From Leptodontidium sp. MPI-SDFR-AT-0119 (taxonomy: Eukaryota > Ascomycota > Leotiomycetes > Helotiales > Leptodontidiaceae), in NCBI GenBank assembly GCA_020726505.1, contig JAHLEZ010000015.1, forward strand, positions 1,984,001 to 2,048,000: DNA of 64,000 nt, in the 5' to 3' direction. Each line of letters opens with the position of its first letter. Position 1 is the first letter of the stretch. The position numbers and the translations under genes were made by a program. Shown here in pieces: positions 31,587-44,400 of this stretch. The notes under the pieces are model-generated. The model ran no database searches. It had not been told where the DNA came from and saw nothing but the letters and a program-made list of their open reading frames with translations.

Positions 31587-34500
31587 GAGAGAGCATGGTA
31601 TCGTCGGACTTCCTCCTTTTGTGAATCGCTGCAGAAATGCAATGCATATCTGCTTGCTTGACAACGTAATAAGAGCAGCAATATAAGATGAGGGCAATAT
31701 TGTAAGCGTCGAAAAAGGCAATACGGAGGGGGGCTCCCAAGACAAGGAAGGGGTTCTGGTTGAAGAAATTGCTGTAGGGCTTTGCTGGGTATGTCGGGCC
31801 GCAGCTTGGTTCTTGCACGCCCCCACCGGCCAGTAGTACAGAATTGGAAAATGGGATCCTGGGGAAATCGTGAAGACCATGTGGGCTCGAGGACAGAATG
31901 AGGAGAGCATATGTTGGGGGAGATTGCAAACCTGGAGAAAAAACTGGTTAAATACCTCGGTGAGTTGGTCTCGGTCTCGGTCACTCTGCAAGGCGAGGCG
32001 GGGGCGAGGCAGTGCTGGATGTACGGAGTAGGTAGGTAAGAGTTTCTCCGTGCTGTTGGTTGGTTTTTTGTGATAATTTCCTTGTGAATTTGCTTTGCAG
32101 AGTGTTATGCAGGAACGGAAGTGTGGGTGGATGCAGGAAATGTGCTCAAGGAATGGCCCAATCAAGGAGAATTTTATAGTGAAGGACGAGTCTTGGAAGA
32201 GAAAGTGGTGTTGACGATAGAGTAGCCGGACAGCTAGCCGAATAAATGAGATTGACTTTACAAACCTGACTCTCTTTTCAAAGTTTATTTTATTTAGCCT
32301 TCCGAAGAACAAGATCCCATATCATACGGTACCAGATGTTTGGGAATCTGGTTCACTATTTCGGGAGCTTCTGGAAGATGTGATGGCCCGCCTTTAGGGC
32401 CAGGTAGGAACTGGGCATGCATTGACATTTGAAACTTAAAAACAAGGGGAAAACGTGGCTTCGTTAAACGAGGTACGGATTGGGTCGGGTGCAGTTCTGC
32501 AGCAGCAGGTTGATGGCACACACGGTTCGGCCAAGTCTCTCTGGGGGGTAAGCCTCCGTGACTGAATCCATGGGTCGACGACACGGTTATGCAGAGTGCT
32601 GCCGCACGTAAAGCCATGATAAAAGCCACCGTTCGGCTGGGTAAACCAAAAACGAACAGAAAATGTCGGCATCTGTCGAAAGGTTACATCGCATCTTCTG
32701 GGAACTGTTCCCAACGATCTAGTATCTTTGGCAATCCAGTCCAGGGCAGTTGCAAGCTGTGCCGCAGCCGTTGAGGCTTATATTGAACGTACTGTGACAG
32801 GCAAGGGAGAAAGTAACATCCGACCACTTTCGGACTCTGGATACCAACCACGACCGTAGATCTTGATATACATACCCTGTAAACCAGAGTTACCACGCGA
32901 TCCAGGCCGGTCTGAGCTCTGGACGGCCCATCCCATGCCCTGGCAGAACACGGGTCAGCTTACTGTAACCGTATCGATTCATTTCGAAATTATTGAAGCT
33001 GCAGCCTTGGCGAGATATCTGATGGATTAATCGGCGATGTTGATGTGTGGCGGAGAACTGGAGACAAGTGGATTTGTGAATGGGGCGGATGCACTTCCTG
33101 CTTCCCCAAGAGAGCTTTCCAGACAGATGGGCGTCGTGGAGAACATGCATAGAGAGGCAGGCTTTTCTTCGGCACTCTAACTGTGATATCTTCCGAAGAG
33201 GTTGCAGTCCCTCCTGTGAGTCTTGGCAACCGCCTGTTCGTGGGAAGGGAACCTCAAGAGGCTACCATGTTTTCTTGGATGTTCGAAAGAAACAAAAAAT
33301 GTTTCCTCCTGCATGGCTTGGAGGTTTGACATTTCATTGCCTGACAGCATCTACCTAGTAAATTTAGTTGGCTAGCCGAGACACGGCAGGACGGCCAGGG
33401 AAGGGCGTGATAATGGCCATATCGCGCATTTCTACTTCGGGCCACACTCCGGACGTCGTCATCATGGGCCCTGGGTCTGGGTGGTCTGGGTTGATGGGGC
33501 GTATGTCTGTGCGAGTTGTGTTCACGCCAGGAAGATTTTTCCTTCTTCAACACAACACATAGGGTGCTGCAGCCCCAGAAACTCTCAAAGAAACTCAAAA
33601 TGTCTTATGAGTCGTCGGCAGTGGTGTCGCTTGCAAAGACAGAGTCGTATTTGTTTCAATATCACTTCATCTTGTAGTTTTAGGTTTGCAACCTCTGGAC
33701 TGGTCAGCCATAAAGAACACATCGACACTGACTCGAGTCATGAAACTTGACAGCCGTTATCATACCCCCTGAAATAGCGAAACTCCAGGCGTTCTTGCGA
33801 TTGCGAAGTGTAAACTGTTGGCCATTGCCGTCTCAGTCTTTCGGGATCTCCTGGCCCGATTTTAGGGCCAGTCTGTAACCACAATTCGAACTGTTGATAT
33901 CTCTCTTGGTTGACAGTATCATGAAGTCCCCGAGAGTGACATTCTTCCAACAGTAGCAGTTGCATCTTTGCGAATATTCAATTCTCGAAATCTGATATTG
34001 ACAGGTCCAGCAAGCTGGTCGCATGATACCTTTTGGAGTGAAGTTACTGGATCATCAGCGCCAGGTCTTAATGATATCACAGCCTTACAGAGACAGAACT
34101 GTGTAGCCTTGCGAGGGCAGGGCAACGACCCAAGTCTTCAATCAATCAGCATCAAATATCTCCCCGTTGCGATGATTTAAACTTTTCGCACAAACGTGGC
34201 GCGGGGAGTTTGCAAAGCGCAGATTAGCGAACTGAGGACCCAATACCCCACGGATCAGCAGAGATCAGCTTTACCTCTGGTCGAGGCAGATCATGGATAG
34301 TGACGCCAACGCTATGGATTCAGCACTGTCATTTGCACAGCTGATGCTACCTCAACTACCTATCACTAACATCTCTGTCGTTTCTGATAGGTTTTTGAAT
34401 CCAACGAGCAGCCCAACAACGATGAAGGATCAGCAGGCTTTCACTGGAACCGAAAGCCTCTCCAGATTGTGCTGTGCTATTACTTGCAGCGCGTGCCAGG

Positions 34501-37500
34501 AGATCAAGACTTCAGAAGACGATCATGAAAGCCCAAAACGAGTGGCAGACGAGCAAGCATCGTTCTGAAGGCCTGATGGCCAACCAAATGCCTCAGAATT
34601 CAGAGACGGGACATATCGTTACACAAGACGCATATATGCCGCCTCCTGCTAAGTGTTTGATTTTCCGTCCAACACTCGAGACACTGAAATATTCTCACCC
34701 AGTTGCCGGCAAATGCACCTCGCCCGAGCATACCAACATGCGTAAATCCAACAATGGCATATTATCCAAATTGCTTGCTTTGTGCGGATCATGACTTAAC
34801 CGGCTCTGGGCCAGCCTCGCCCCTTGGTGGTTCCTGTGCCATGGCGAGGCTGTGAAGCATCATGAGAGGTTGGCGGTTGGCCAATGAGGAACGGAAATTC
34901 GCCTGTTCACGTTCGTGCTTTGAGTGATACTTTTTCTGCGCTTACAATTCGAAGCTGATTCGGCTACACGCAACGCAACCAACAAGAGCCGTCGTCGGCA
35001 CATTGTGAGCCGTCCCAAGGAGAGACACATTGTTATCGGAGCTCCTCAAGTGGTGGTGCATCCAAAGAGGAGAAGTGGTAGCGAAGTTGCGAGTTCGTTT
35101 TGAATCGTTTTTCTGTGACAGCCTCGCATCGAAGCGGCTGGCCTAGAAGCTGAGACCACCCGATCGATTTCGGGAACGGCCTGCTCGTGGGGATGGATGG
35201 ACGTACGATGGATTCGTCAAAGCGAAGAACGATAATAGAAATAATAATGGATAAATGGCATTATGAAAAGACCAATTTGGGATACCTTGAGCCGAAGATG
35301 GGGAGGCAGTCAGCCCACGAGAAATTTGCCAAGCACGGGGGCTTAGGGGCGAAGTCGTGATTCTAGGCAGGCAGGGAAGAAAAGTGTCAAGAGACGCAGG
35401 AGAAGGACGAGGGGGAGGAAAGTCTTGTCGGCGCCAACTTGCATTCTGTCCCGTGTCTGTCAGTCTGGACTCTGGTCTGCATTGAAGTGACGTGAAGTGA
35501 ATGAAGTGAAGTGCATTCTTTGGATCGACGGGACCGAATAGAATCAAAGAACGAGACGAGATGAGACGAAAAGAAAGACGGAGAGAGTTCTGTTCTGACT
35601 TCTTCTTTGCCTCCGTCCAAGACGCCACTAACATCACTACTTTGGTGTGACCAAGGGCCTGACGTGGCCCGGCTGCCGAGAATTTTGGGTTCAATTTAGC
35701 TTCAGGTACAGCAGGCACAGCACTGCAAAGGGAGCTACTCGAATGGTTCCGGAGATGTGGTGTTCGAGGTGTTCGAGCGTGATGCATGGGCAGAGGGGGA
35801 CACAAACGGCGGAATGCAAAGCAGAGAACTGTGCCCAAAACCAAATAAACTTCTCGTCATGTACTGTAGCTTCCTGCATCTCAAGTTCGTAAGTAGGGTT
35901 TCAGCCGTGCTCTGGCTGCGTCTAAGGTCACGCTCGTGCGGAAGGATAGCCAGGACTGAACCAACTCCTCGGGTTTTCCTCTGGACCTTGGTTTTGGTGG
36001 CAAAGAGAAAACGGAAAGTACGGAAAGTCAACACAAAAATGAAAAAACACGGAAACTGCAAGAGCAGCATACTTAGCAAGTTCTTACCTTTCCGACCTAT
36101 ATTAGAGCACAGCACATTCAAAGAGCACTGCGCTATGAACTACGACTCAGCACTTACTCGGGAACTGTAGCGTGGAGCCACCAAGTACTAACTACTAACT
36201 AAGACTTCTCAGGACTACTCGGCGACTGGCTGCAGTGCCACTAACTATGACATTCAGCCCCTCAACGAGGTGCCTACGGAGAGGAGGTTCACGCCCCTCC
36301 TAGCCCTAACTTCAGGGTACATCCCTAAGGTACGTACAGTAGGATTCTCTTCTGCCCAAACCAACAGTGACGAGTTGCCCATTGAGCCCCACTGATGTAC
36401 AGCAGTCTAGATTCAGCTGCTCCACAGTCAGGGTTAAAGTTTTCTATCATCGAACTAGCATTTGACAACTTTGAACGCTCACTAGAGCATTTCTGGTACT
36501 GCCCATACCCGGTGCTGCTGGGGAACCTTTTGGGGTCTTGTACCTGGAAACCCCGCCTGTAGGCCCTGTACTCAGGGGACTCCTTATTCTCTCGACTTTG
36601 ACTTCCTGAGATCCACTCTCTCCTCTTGGGTACAGAACGGGGAGGGAGCAGAGCACTCTACACAGGGCTACATACAGTGTACAGGCTTCGTGCCCCACCG
36701 TGGCCTGACGATGTGCTGTGCTGTGCTGTAACTAAGGCCAGCTTCAGCCTTGAACTTACTTACCTACATCTCCTGTCTCCTCTTGTTGCTGCGCTGCGCT
36801 GCGGTACTGTGTGATATCGACAGCCTCCCGGTTGAATTCTCTGCAGCCTCCGAGACATCGCAAGATTTCAACGGCACAGCATTGCCTGGCTGACTTGCTG
36901 TGCATTTAGGTACTTCGTTAAGTAGTGAGGTTGGGAGCAATAAGGTACGGGGTATTTTCTAGTATGATCGACAGAAGTCTGTCTGTCGTTGGCTCGCGGC
37001 CGCCCGCCAGGCCGTAGTCCGTCTCCGTCGTACTCTGTACGGTGGATGCATGTACTTACAGTAGTACTTACTTACTCCTGCCAGTCACCCTCCCCTCCCC
37101 CCTGTGAGGCGAGGTGATCCTGGCCCGGGCCCACATCCATGAATGAGTCCACTTCACCTTCACCTCCACTTCGAATTCCACACTTCCACTCCACACCACT
37201 TCACTCACTCTGCGCTCCCCTCGCCTCCCTCCCCTCCCTCCCTCTCTCCCCGAAGTTTGAACCCAGTGGATTATGATTCTGCGCTAACGTGGCTCTGCCC
37301 CTCCGCTAACCAGCCTTGGACTTAGTCACCCACAGCATCCTCGATTCTGCATCAACTCCGAAGCCCACTGGCCAGAAGCTCACCGTCGCTCTCCCAATCA
37401 TCATCCATCGCCATCGCAAGATTTTGTTGTCTTGTGCCCCAAGCGAAGAAAGAAGAAGGGATCCCTCCCCCTCCCCCTCCCCTCTTCTTCTCAAGAGCGC

Positions 37501-37706
37501 GATACACTGGGGTCTGCACCCTTGTCCCTGCCCTACTTACCCTTGTCCCTTTTTCACTCTTCGCGTCCTGCCTCCTGCGTAGACGACCGACCCACCACCC
37601 ACCAACATCGTACTGTAGTACCTCCCTCCCCACTACAGAAAGTTCCCGTAATGCCCTGGTCTTCCCAGTCTCCTCTTCCCCAGTAATATTTCCTACCTGA
37701 CATGCA

Positions 37707-37722
37707 TCTCTCTCTCTCTCTC
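37707..37722. repeat. (TC)n microsatellite
   Basis: Eight uninterrupted TC units within the pyrimidine-rich leader region of the receptor gene. Confidence 0.6.
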
Positions 37723-37810
37723 ATGCTTGGAACCCTCATTTATTATCTCACTCTGTCCCGCCCTGCACGTTGATACTCTTTCTGGCCGCTCTCACTTTTC
37801 CATTGACCTC

Positions 37811-37866
37811 CATACACTCATACACTCACTCACTCACTAAGTCACTTACTCACTTACCCACTCACT
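37811..37866. repeat. (ACTC)n-type imperfect tract
   Basis: Imperfect repeats of CACT/ACTC over about 55 bp, upstream of the receptor start codon and probably in its leader. Confidence 0.6.
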
Positions 37867-38173
37867 GGATAACCTACTCTCTTACTTCCTACCAATGGCT
37901 TCTTGAAACTTAAACTTGCTCTCTCTCTACACTGCGCTTCCCTCCATTCACGGCTGTTAGATCAAAACCTTCGAGTCTTCGCGTCGCTGAAGTATATCTC
38001 CAATTCAAAAAGCCGACTTCAACTCGTTCATTGCCTCATTCGGAAACTATTATCTTACGCGCAACCGGATCCGAGTCGTTGCAAAGACATCCAAGTGGAC
38101 CTTTGGATTGAAGGGGAGAGTGTGGGAGCGCGTCTCTGAGCTCAAGGACTGCGTATATATATATATTTCGAAA

Positions 38174-39844
38174 ATGTCGAATGCTACGAAACTTCCCGGG
38201 CAGGGACTATGTCCAGCACCATTTCTACAAGCGGAACTCTTCCCCGACAAAGGTGGATGTGAGTTGCTTTACTCTTCTTCTCGGAATATTTCCCTTTCCA
38301 TTGTCGGGACTGACTGTTGCTAGTCGTCGAAGGAAGATTTTGCTCTGCTTTACTAGGCCCGACTTGTTGCCTACCATGTCCGCAGACAGAGTGGCTATAC
38401 CCAGACAACTTCAAAACCATTACCAATTCGGCGAGCTGGATAAACGTTGGAGGAATGGTGTGCTCTGTGTTCCTGATTGCCTCCTTCGCTTTTCTCCCGG
38501 TAGAGAAGACCCACCGCCATTACCTAAGTGTTTGTTTAGCGGTTGCTATTATCATCATGCAGGTACGCAAACTGGATCCCTTCTGCTTGACGTTGCTGAC
38601 CAATGTTTCACAGCTTGGGTTCATCATTCCACTTGGCGCAAAGCCAGAGGCATGCTTCAATGCCATTACTCCAAACGATATGGACAGTAGTGTAACCTGC
38701 GCACTCTCTGGCGCAATGCTCCTTGCTGGAGGATGGTGTGCTGTGATGTGGATTTTCCTGCGAGCCCTGGCACTACATCTCCAAATCTGCTGGCAAATCG
38801 TCATCGGGAAATCTTTCATGTGGGGAGCTCTCGCTGCGGGATGGGGAATTCCTGCCATCGCATTGACATTCGCTCTGGTCTTCAGTGGAGTGTCATTTCG
38901 ATTTGGAGACACTTGTCATATCAACCACAAAAACAGTATGGCAGATTTTTGGATTCCTCTCCTGGTCTTCGCAGCCGTCACGGTCATCATCCAGTTCGGG
39001 ACTTTTGGTTATTGTATCAAAGTATATCTGGCCTCTCTTCGGGACGACTCGACTACTACGAACAGCTCAGGGGTGAGATCTTTCAACAATAGTCTCCGAG
39101 GAACCATCTCGCCTCGTCAAGCTCTCCGTCGAGTCCGCCGGGTCCTCGAACTTCAGTGGAGAGGAATCGCAATTGTTCTTCTCATCATCGCGGATGTCAT
39201 TTTCTTCGCCATTGTGTTCGTCTTCATGGATGACCTTGAGGCGAGCACGCTCAAGAACCCAGCGAAAGCTGCCGATTGGTTAGGATGTTTGGCTGCGAAT
39301 AGGGGAAACAAGAACGAGTGTCTGAAATTCGCCAGTAATCTGGTTATCAACGAACCCACAGTCATGGCGGTTCTTGTATTGCTATCCGTAAGTCATTCCA
39401 TCACTTGACGACATGTAATTTACTAACAATTTCAAGCTTAACGGGATCTGGTCTCTCCTCTTCCTTGGTCGCTTCTCGATGTTCACCGGCTGGTATGAAA
39501 AGGTTATGGGCAAAGTGAAGCCCAACAACGAATTCGTCAGCGCCGATGTTCGCGCTTTCAAGGACCCCAGCTCCTACGAGATGCTCAGTCGAGACCGAGA
39601 TACAGCCAAAACACCTGAGCCTCAGGTCTCATATTCTATCACACCCCTCTCACCTCCCGCCGCAAAAGGCGGACGAGAAACACCCGACTACTTCGGACGA
39701 GAAGCCCGATACAAACCCGACACTCGCTCGTTCTCGAATCCCAAACCACCGACAACGAACGATGGTTGGGACACATCTCCTACCACCAGTCCTCGGCCGT
39801 ATGTATATCCGGGGATGGATCCTCTATCTATGAACAAAATCTGA
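38174..39844 (+). CDS. Seven-transmembrane G-protein-coupled receptor (fungal orphan receptor), 4 exons
   Basis: Plasma-membrane receptor of 501 residues; exons 38174-38258, 38324-38562, 38614-39387, 39437-39844. A short extracellular N-terminus has several Cys (LGPTCCLPCPQTEWLYP). Seven hydrophobic helices follow: SWINVGGMVCSVFLIASFAF, HYLSVCLAVAIIIMQLGFII, GAMLLAGGWCAVMWIFLRAL, WGALAAGWGIPAIALTFALV, WIPLLVFAAVTVIIQFGTFG, IAIVLLIIADVIFFAIVFVF and AVLVLLSLNGIWSLLFLG. A long third inner loop (DDSTTTNSSG to RRVRRVLELQW) is basic, as in G-protein-coupling loops, and the 120-residue tail is Ser/Thr/Pro-rich. It resembles the fungal receptors related to Dictyostelium cAMP or secretin-type families (GprM/GprN-like); the ligand is unknown. 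Intron 2 (51 nt) is in frame and has no stop. Confidence 0.85.
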
Positions 39845-41413
39845 GACGCACACACCCACCGACGTGCAACATTCTGCTATTGTTTTACTTCCTGCGTTTC
39901 AGCGCTTTCACGTTGTCTATAGTTCTCTTGTTTTTTTTTTTTGCCTCGTACAATATTTTGGGGGGTCGGGGCGCCTGGTGCATAGCTGGCTGGTTTGGGA
40001 TGGGGCGGGATGGAATAGGAGGGGGTTAATGAAAAAAAGGAATGTCTTTGGTAAGGATTTCGATGATGAAGAAAAGGACTACCTAGGTCGAATTGGACGG
40101 GCTTGGAGACCTGGTGTTGAGCCGACATGGAAAGAGGCTTGGGTGTCTTAACGCATGTTGTGAAAAGGGCCGGTTGTCTTGTGTTGTGCTGTGTATGGAC
40201 TAGAAAATCTAAGCTGGGAGGAAACGGACACCAAGAGAGGAAAAACTAGGCTCATTGTATCTATGAACGGATGAGAAAGTGTAATTCGGAGCTTGGCTCT
40301 TACACGAGTCAAGGTATAATAAAATGAATCCACATCACATGAAGAATATAACCTTTCCCATGGACGGCGATCCTTATTTTCTTTCCAACTCACTCCATAC
40401 CTTGGTAGCCTGAGGTAGGTAAATTTAGGTACGTAGTACGTATTGTTCGGTTGCACTTCCCCTGCAAAAGAAATCCCTCCAGCAACATCTTCCTTCAACC
40501 TGGTAAGTAGTCTCACCGAACACCTTCGAATTCCACCGACAGCTTCCTTCCCTCCCGCATTGTTAACCAAACGCCAATAGCGGGTAGGAGTGCGAGTGCT
40601 AGGCAGAGTACTCGCACAGTACTAAGCCACTCTAGGTCTGGGTCTGGGGTAAGAATCCGGCCCGAGGCGCAACCGCATGCCGTACGTGCCAACCCAACCC
40701 AACATCACCACTCCCTTATCGAGGTTCAACCAACCAAGCGCCCACCCATGCGTCAATCACCATGTGAATCCGAATCTACAGAGAGGAGTACGAGTACAGA
40801 GTACAGATATTCCTCTATTCTTCAATAAGTTCATTCTCATGAAGCCCCGCCCGGAGATCCGAGGCTTCCTCTTCAGCTCCCAGGGTCTATCTGCCGTCGG
40901 CCGGGTTGGATTGGCCATGGCCGTGGTCCTCATCTGCAGCTGTCATTCGAGTCGCACGAGATGCATCTGCATCCTGAGAGAGAGCCGGCTGATTGGACTC
41001 GATTGGAGTTCAAGACGCCATGCAGGACGACCTTTCAGCTTCAGCTTCACGGCGGTTGTGCTGTCCACCGTGGGGTGAGATTGTCCTCTCGAGGGTCGCT
41101 CCTCGCATTTTCTTGTGCGCTGCTATGTTGCTACTGCTGTTATGCTTCTCCCACTATGATTTCCTGCTATTGTTTTCTGCTGTATTGATCATGTTGAATC
41201 GCTAAGAATCAATTTGCTTGTCGTTCGCGTTCCATTGGAAAGCTTCTCTGGCTTTTTTCCACCCCTCTTGCAAGCTGCCCTCACTCTGAGTAAATCCTCG
41301 ACTGTATTCGGTCCTGAATGTCACGTTTTCGAGTCAGGACTCAACCCGTCAGTGCAACAATCTGGCCATCGCCCGATCTCGAGGCTTGACCTCGAGCTAT
41401 ACACGCAGCTGGC
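39845..41413. other. Intergenic region between receptor gene and ankyrin-CorA gene
   Basis: About 1.6 kb. A T-run near 39930-39942 lies in the receptor's 3' region. The rest holds short frames without protein-like character. No RNA gene or repeat family was recognised. Confidence 0.4.
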
Positions 41414-44400
41414 ATGACAAAAACCACCGACGGGGATGGGGATGCCGAAGGTGTAAAGAAGCCGGCTGTTCCCATCTCTAGTGAAGCGCTCCCACCAAGC
41501 AAACCGGAGCTGGACAAGAAATTGCTTTCTGCAGCGGAAAAATCTGGGACACCCGAGCCTGAAATTGAAGATTTCTTGAAGCGAGGAGCAAATATTAACG
41601 TGAAAGATGAACTTAACGGGAGAACACCGTTGCACATTGCCGCCCGGGGAGGAGATGAGATGTCAAAAGTCGTTGAGGCATTGCTAAAATTTTCTGCGGA
41701 CGTGAACATTCAAGATGGAAACGATGAGGAGACGCCACTGGGTATCGCTGCCTCCCATGGTTTTGAGAAAATTGCGAAGATCCTATTGAAGCATGGGGCA
41801 GAGTACAACAAGAAGGACAAGACAGCTCAAAGAACACCATTGCATCTCGCCATCCGTAATGGAAATCTCGGTATTGTTCAGGCTCTGATCGAGGAATCGA
41901 GTGAGCGGCTAAAAATCAACGGGGAAGGCTTGAAAATCAACATAACAGACAAGAATGGAAAGACTCCCCTCCATCTTGCTGTCAGCGACAACAAGAAACT
42001 CGGCATTGTACGTGCACTATTCGATGATGCAACCCAGCGGCCAAACATCGATGTACAGGATGAAGATGGAAACACGCCCCTTCATACTGCTGCTACCAAC
42101 GGCCTCGAGGAGGTTGCGAGGATCTTGTTGAAGCACGGAGCTCGTCTTGATTTGAGAGACAAACTCAACAATAGAACTCCATTGCATTTAGCTGTCCGCA
42201 ATGGACGCCTCACCATTGTCAGAGCCATGTTCGATTTGAGTCAGCGACCAGGCCCCGACGCGAAAGGACCAGAAATCAACTCCAAGGACAGGTTTGGCCA
42301 AACTCCCCTACATATCGCTACCCGGAGTGGAAACGACAGTATCGTTGTAGCCTTGTTAGAACATCGCCCACGAGCCACCGAGGGGGACGAAGACGGCAAT
42401 ACGCCACTACATATCGCTGCTCGTAATGGACATAGTGATGTCGTTGAAACCTTATTGAAGGACAGCAAGTCGGGCGTCAACGTGGAAAATGAGAAAAAAG
42501 AAACCCCCTTACATTGTGCTGTCAAGAATAGAGAGAGAGGTAAAGAAGCCGCACTCGAAAAGATCATCAGAGCCCTGTTGATAGGAGGAGCTCATATCGA
42601 CTCGAAAAACATGATTGATGGAGAAACGCCTTTGCACATCGCCGCCAGAAATGGGTCAGAGGGTGCAGTCAGAGCTCTATTGAGCTTCAACATTCCTGGA
42701 GACATGGCCAAAGACAGCTCAAGTCAAGTAGTTTCTGGTAGCAATGAGCAATCATCACCCAGTAAATCACCTCCAACTACCCATGAACCGACGGCCGATG
42801 TGAACATGGAGAACATAAGAGGGTTCACTCCACTTCAAATCGCAATCCGCCATAAGAATGTCAATATAGTTCGATTGATGCTGGAGCGAGTACCTCCTGA
42901 TGAAGACTTGAGCCACGCAACCCAGCCTGGTAAGGCCGATCTCGAATATGCACTCCGTAATGGCAACGTCGAAATTGCAAAACTTTTCCTGGACCCGACG
43001 TCAAAAGAAGTGAACAAGACTTGGTCGGACTCGTACACTGCTCTTTCCTGGGCTGCGAAGGAAGGCCATCTGGACTTTGCTACAGTATTGCTCGAAAACA
43101 AAGCCGACACAAAGCTGAAGGGAACGGATGACTGGACTGCTTTGCATTATGCATCCGCTGGGGGGTATTCCGAGATAGTTCAACTTCTACTGAATTGGAA
43201 GGCGGATCCGTTTGCGAGAACTCGAGCACATGGTGAGACGAGTAAAGGCGACACACCACTGTCGCTGGCCGCAGCGAAGATGCATCACCAGGTCGTCGGG
43301 GTGCTTTTGAAATTCCTGAAGGCTGAAACGCCACATGATCAGGACTCGATAGCCCGATTCCTAGGATACAAAGATAGTACTGGATCAGACAGAGACCGGT
43401 ATAGCGATGATGCATTGAAGGGGGCGGCGGATCACGAAGAAACACAGGAGCTTGTCAGACTCGTTCTAATGCAGCGGGATACAACGTTGCTGACAGAGGG
43501 TGGCCCACGCCCATGGAGCTCGAAAATCCTTGGGCTCCAGGACGAAATTGACGACCAGGTGCGATATTCAACCGAGAAGCACTCTTGGGATGCTTTGAGT
43601 TGGGCGGTGTATTGTGGTCAGCTGGAGTTAGTCGAACGGCTGCTACCCGCTCACAACAAAACCGACGAACTTGCTCAGGAGGAGAGAGCGTCCGCCAAGC
43701 TCATAGCTAATACCATCTGTAAGGTCATTCACTTATACTTGACCACGGCGGAGAGAGTTGAACCTGGATCACACATTGATGCTGGCCCGGAAGTGTCAGA
43801 CGAGTCTTTTTACCAAGATATGGATGAAAGGCGGCCACAGTCTGCCGGCAGCGATCATTTTGCAAACAAAGATGACATACGTTTGCCTAATACGGATGAG
43901 AAGGAGTTCTTCAAAACGATGGACAGAATCGAGGAGGAGTATTTGAGCATCTGTGATTCGCTGCTCTTCCATGGCAAGGTCCCATTGAATCCCGCTATAG
44001 TAAGGATAGCCGATTCGAACAAGTACCTGCCGAAGCCTACACTGGATGAAGCTACTCGGGAGAGTATCGATGGCTTTTTTGCTGGGATCGTTGATATCTA
44101 CAACGATGCTGGTGGTGTGGCATTCCTTCGCCGTTCACGTAGAGTGAGCAGTGTTCTGTATGACAAGGGAGCAACGGCAATCATGGAATCGGCTCGAGTA
44201 CCGCCCACGAGAACTAGAGTGACATCTGAGAAAGCACAGGATGCAGAGGTGCAAGACAAAGAACGGTATCATAAAAAAGATCTACGACTCCGATGGGTCC
44301 ATCTTCCTGCCAACAATGTAAGTGCTTTCACCTGCAGACTACCCTTCGAGTTTTATAAGAGAATCATACTGATTGTTGTATAGATGCAATGGATGGAGGT

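Larger units (their letters stand above)
30239..38173. other. Large gene-poor region and leader of the 7TM receptor gene
   Basis: About 7.9 kb without a supported gene. It has simple repeats (31550, 37707, 37811), many stop-rich short frames, and a possible orphan exon at 34391-34528. The last about 1.1 kb (37080-38170) is strongly pyrimidine-rich, as in long leaders of fungal signalling genes. No transposase, reverse transcriptase or terminal repeats were recognised. Confidence 0.4.

Noticed and set aside
31418..32312. Overlapping minus-strand frames of 188 and 259 codons
   Set aside because: Composition is driven by the AGGAC-type repeat and AT-rich sequence; the frames overlap in different phases and none shows a domain.
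34293..34568. 91-codon frame starting MDSDANAMDS
   Set aside because: It overlaps the orphan exon-like segment in another phase and contains an intron-like 3' end; no homology recognised.
35143..35844. 233-codon minus-strand frame
   Set aside because: Low-complexity Ser/Pro/Arg/His-rich translation of purine-rich DNA; no domain or splice support.
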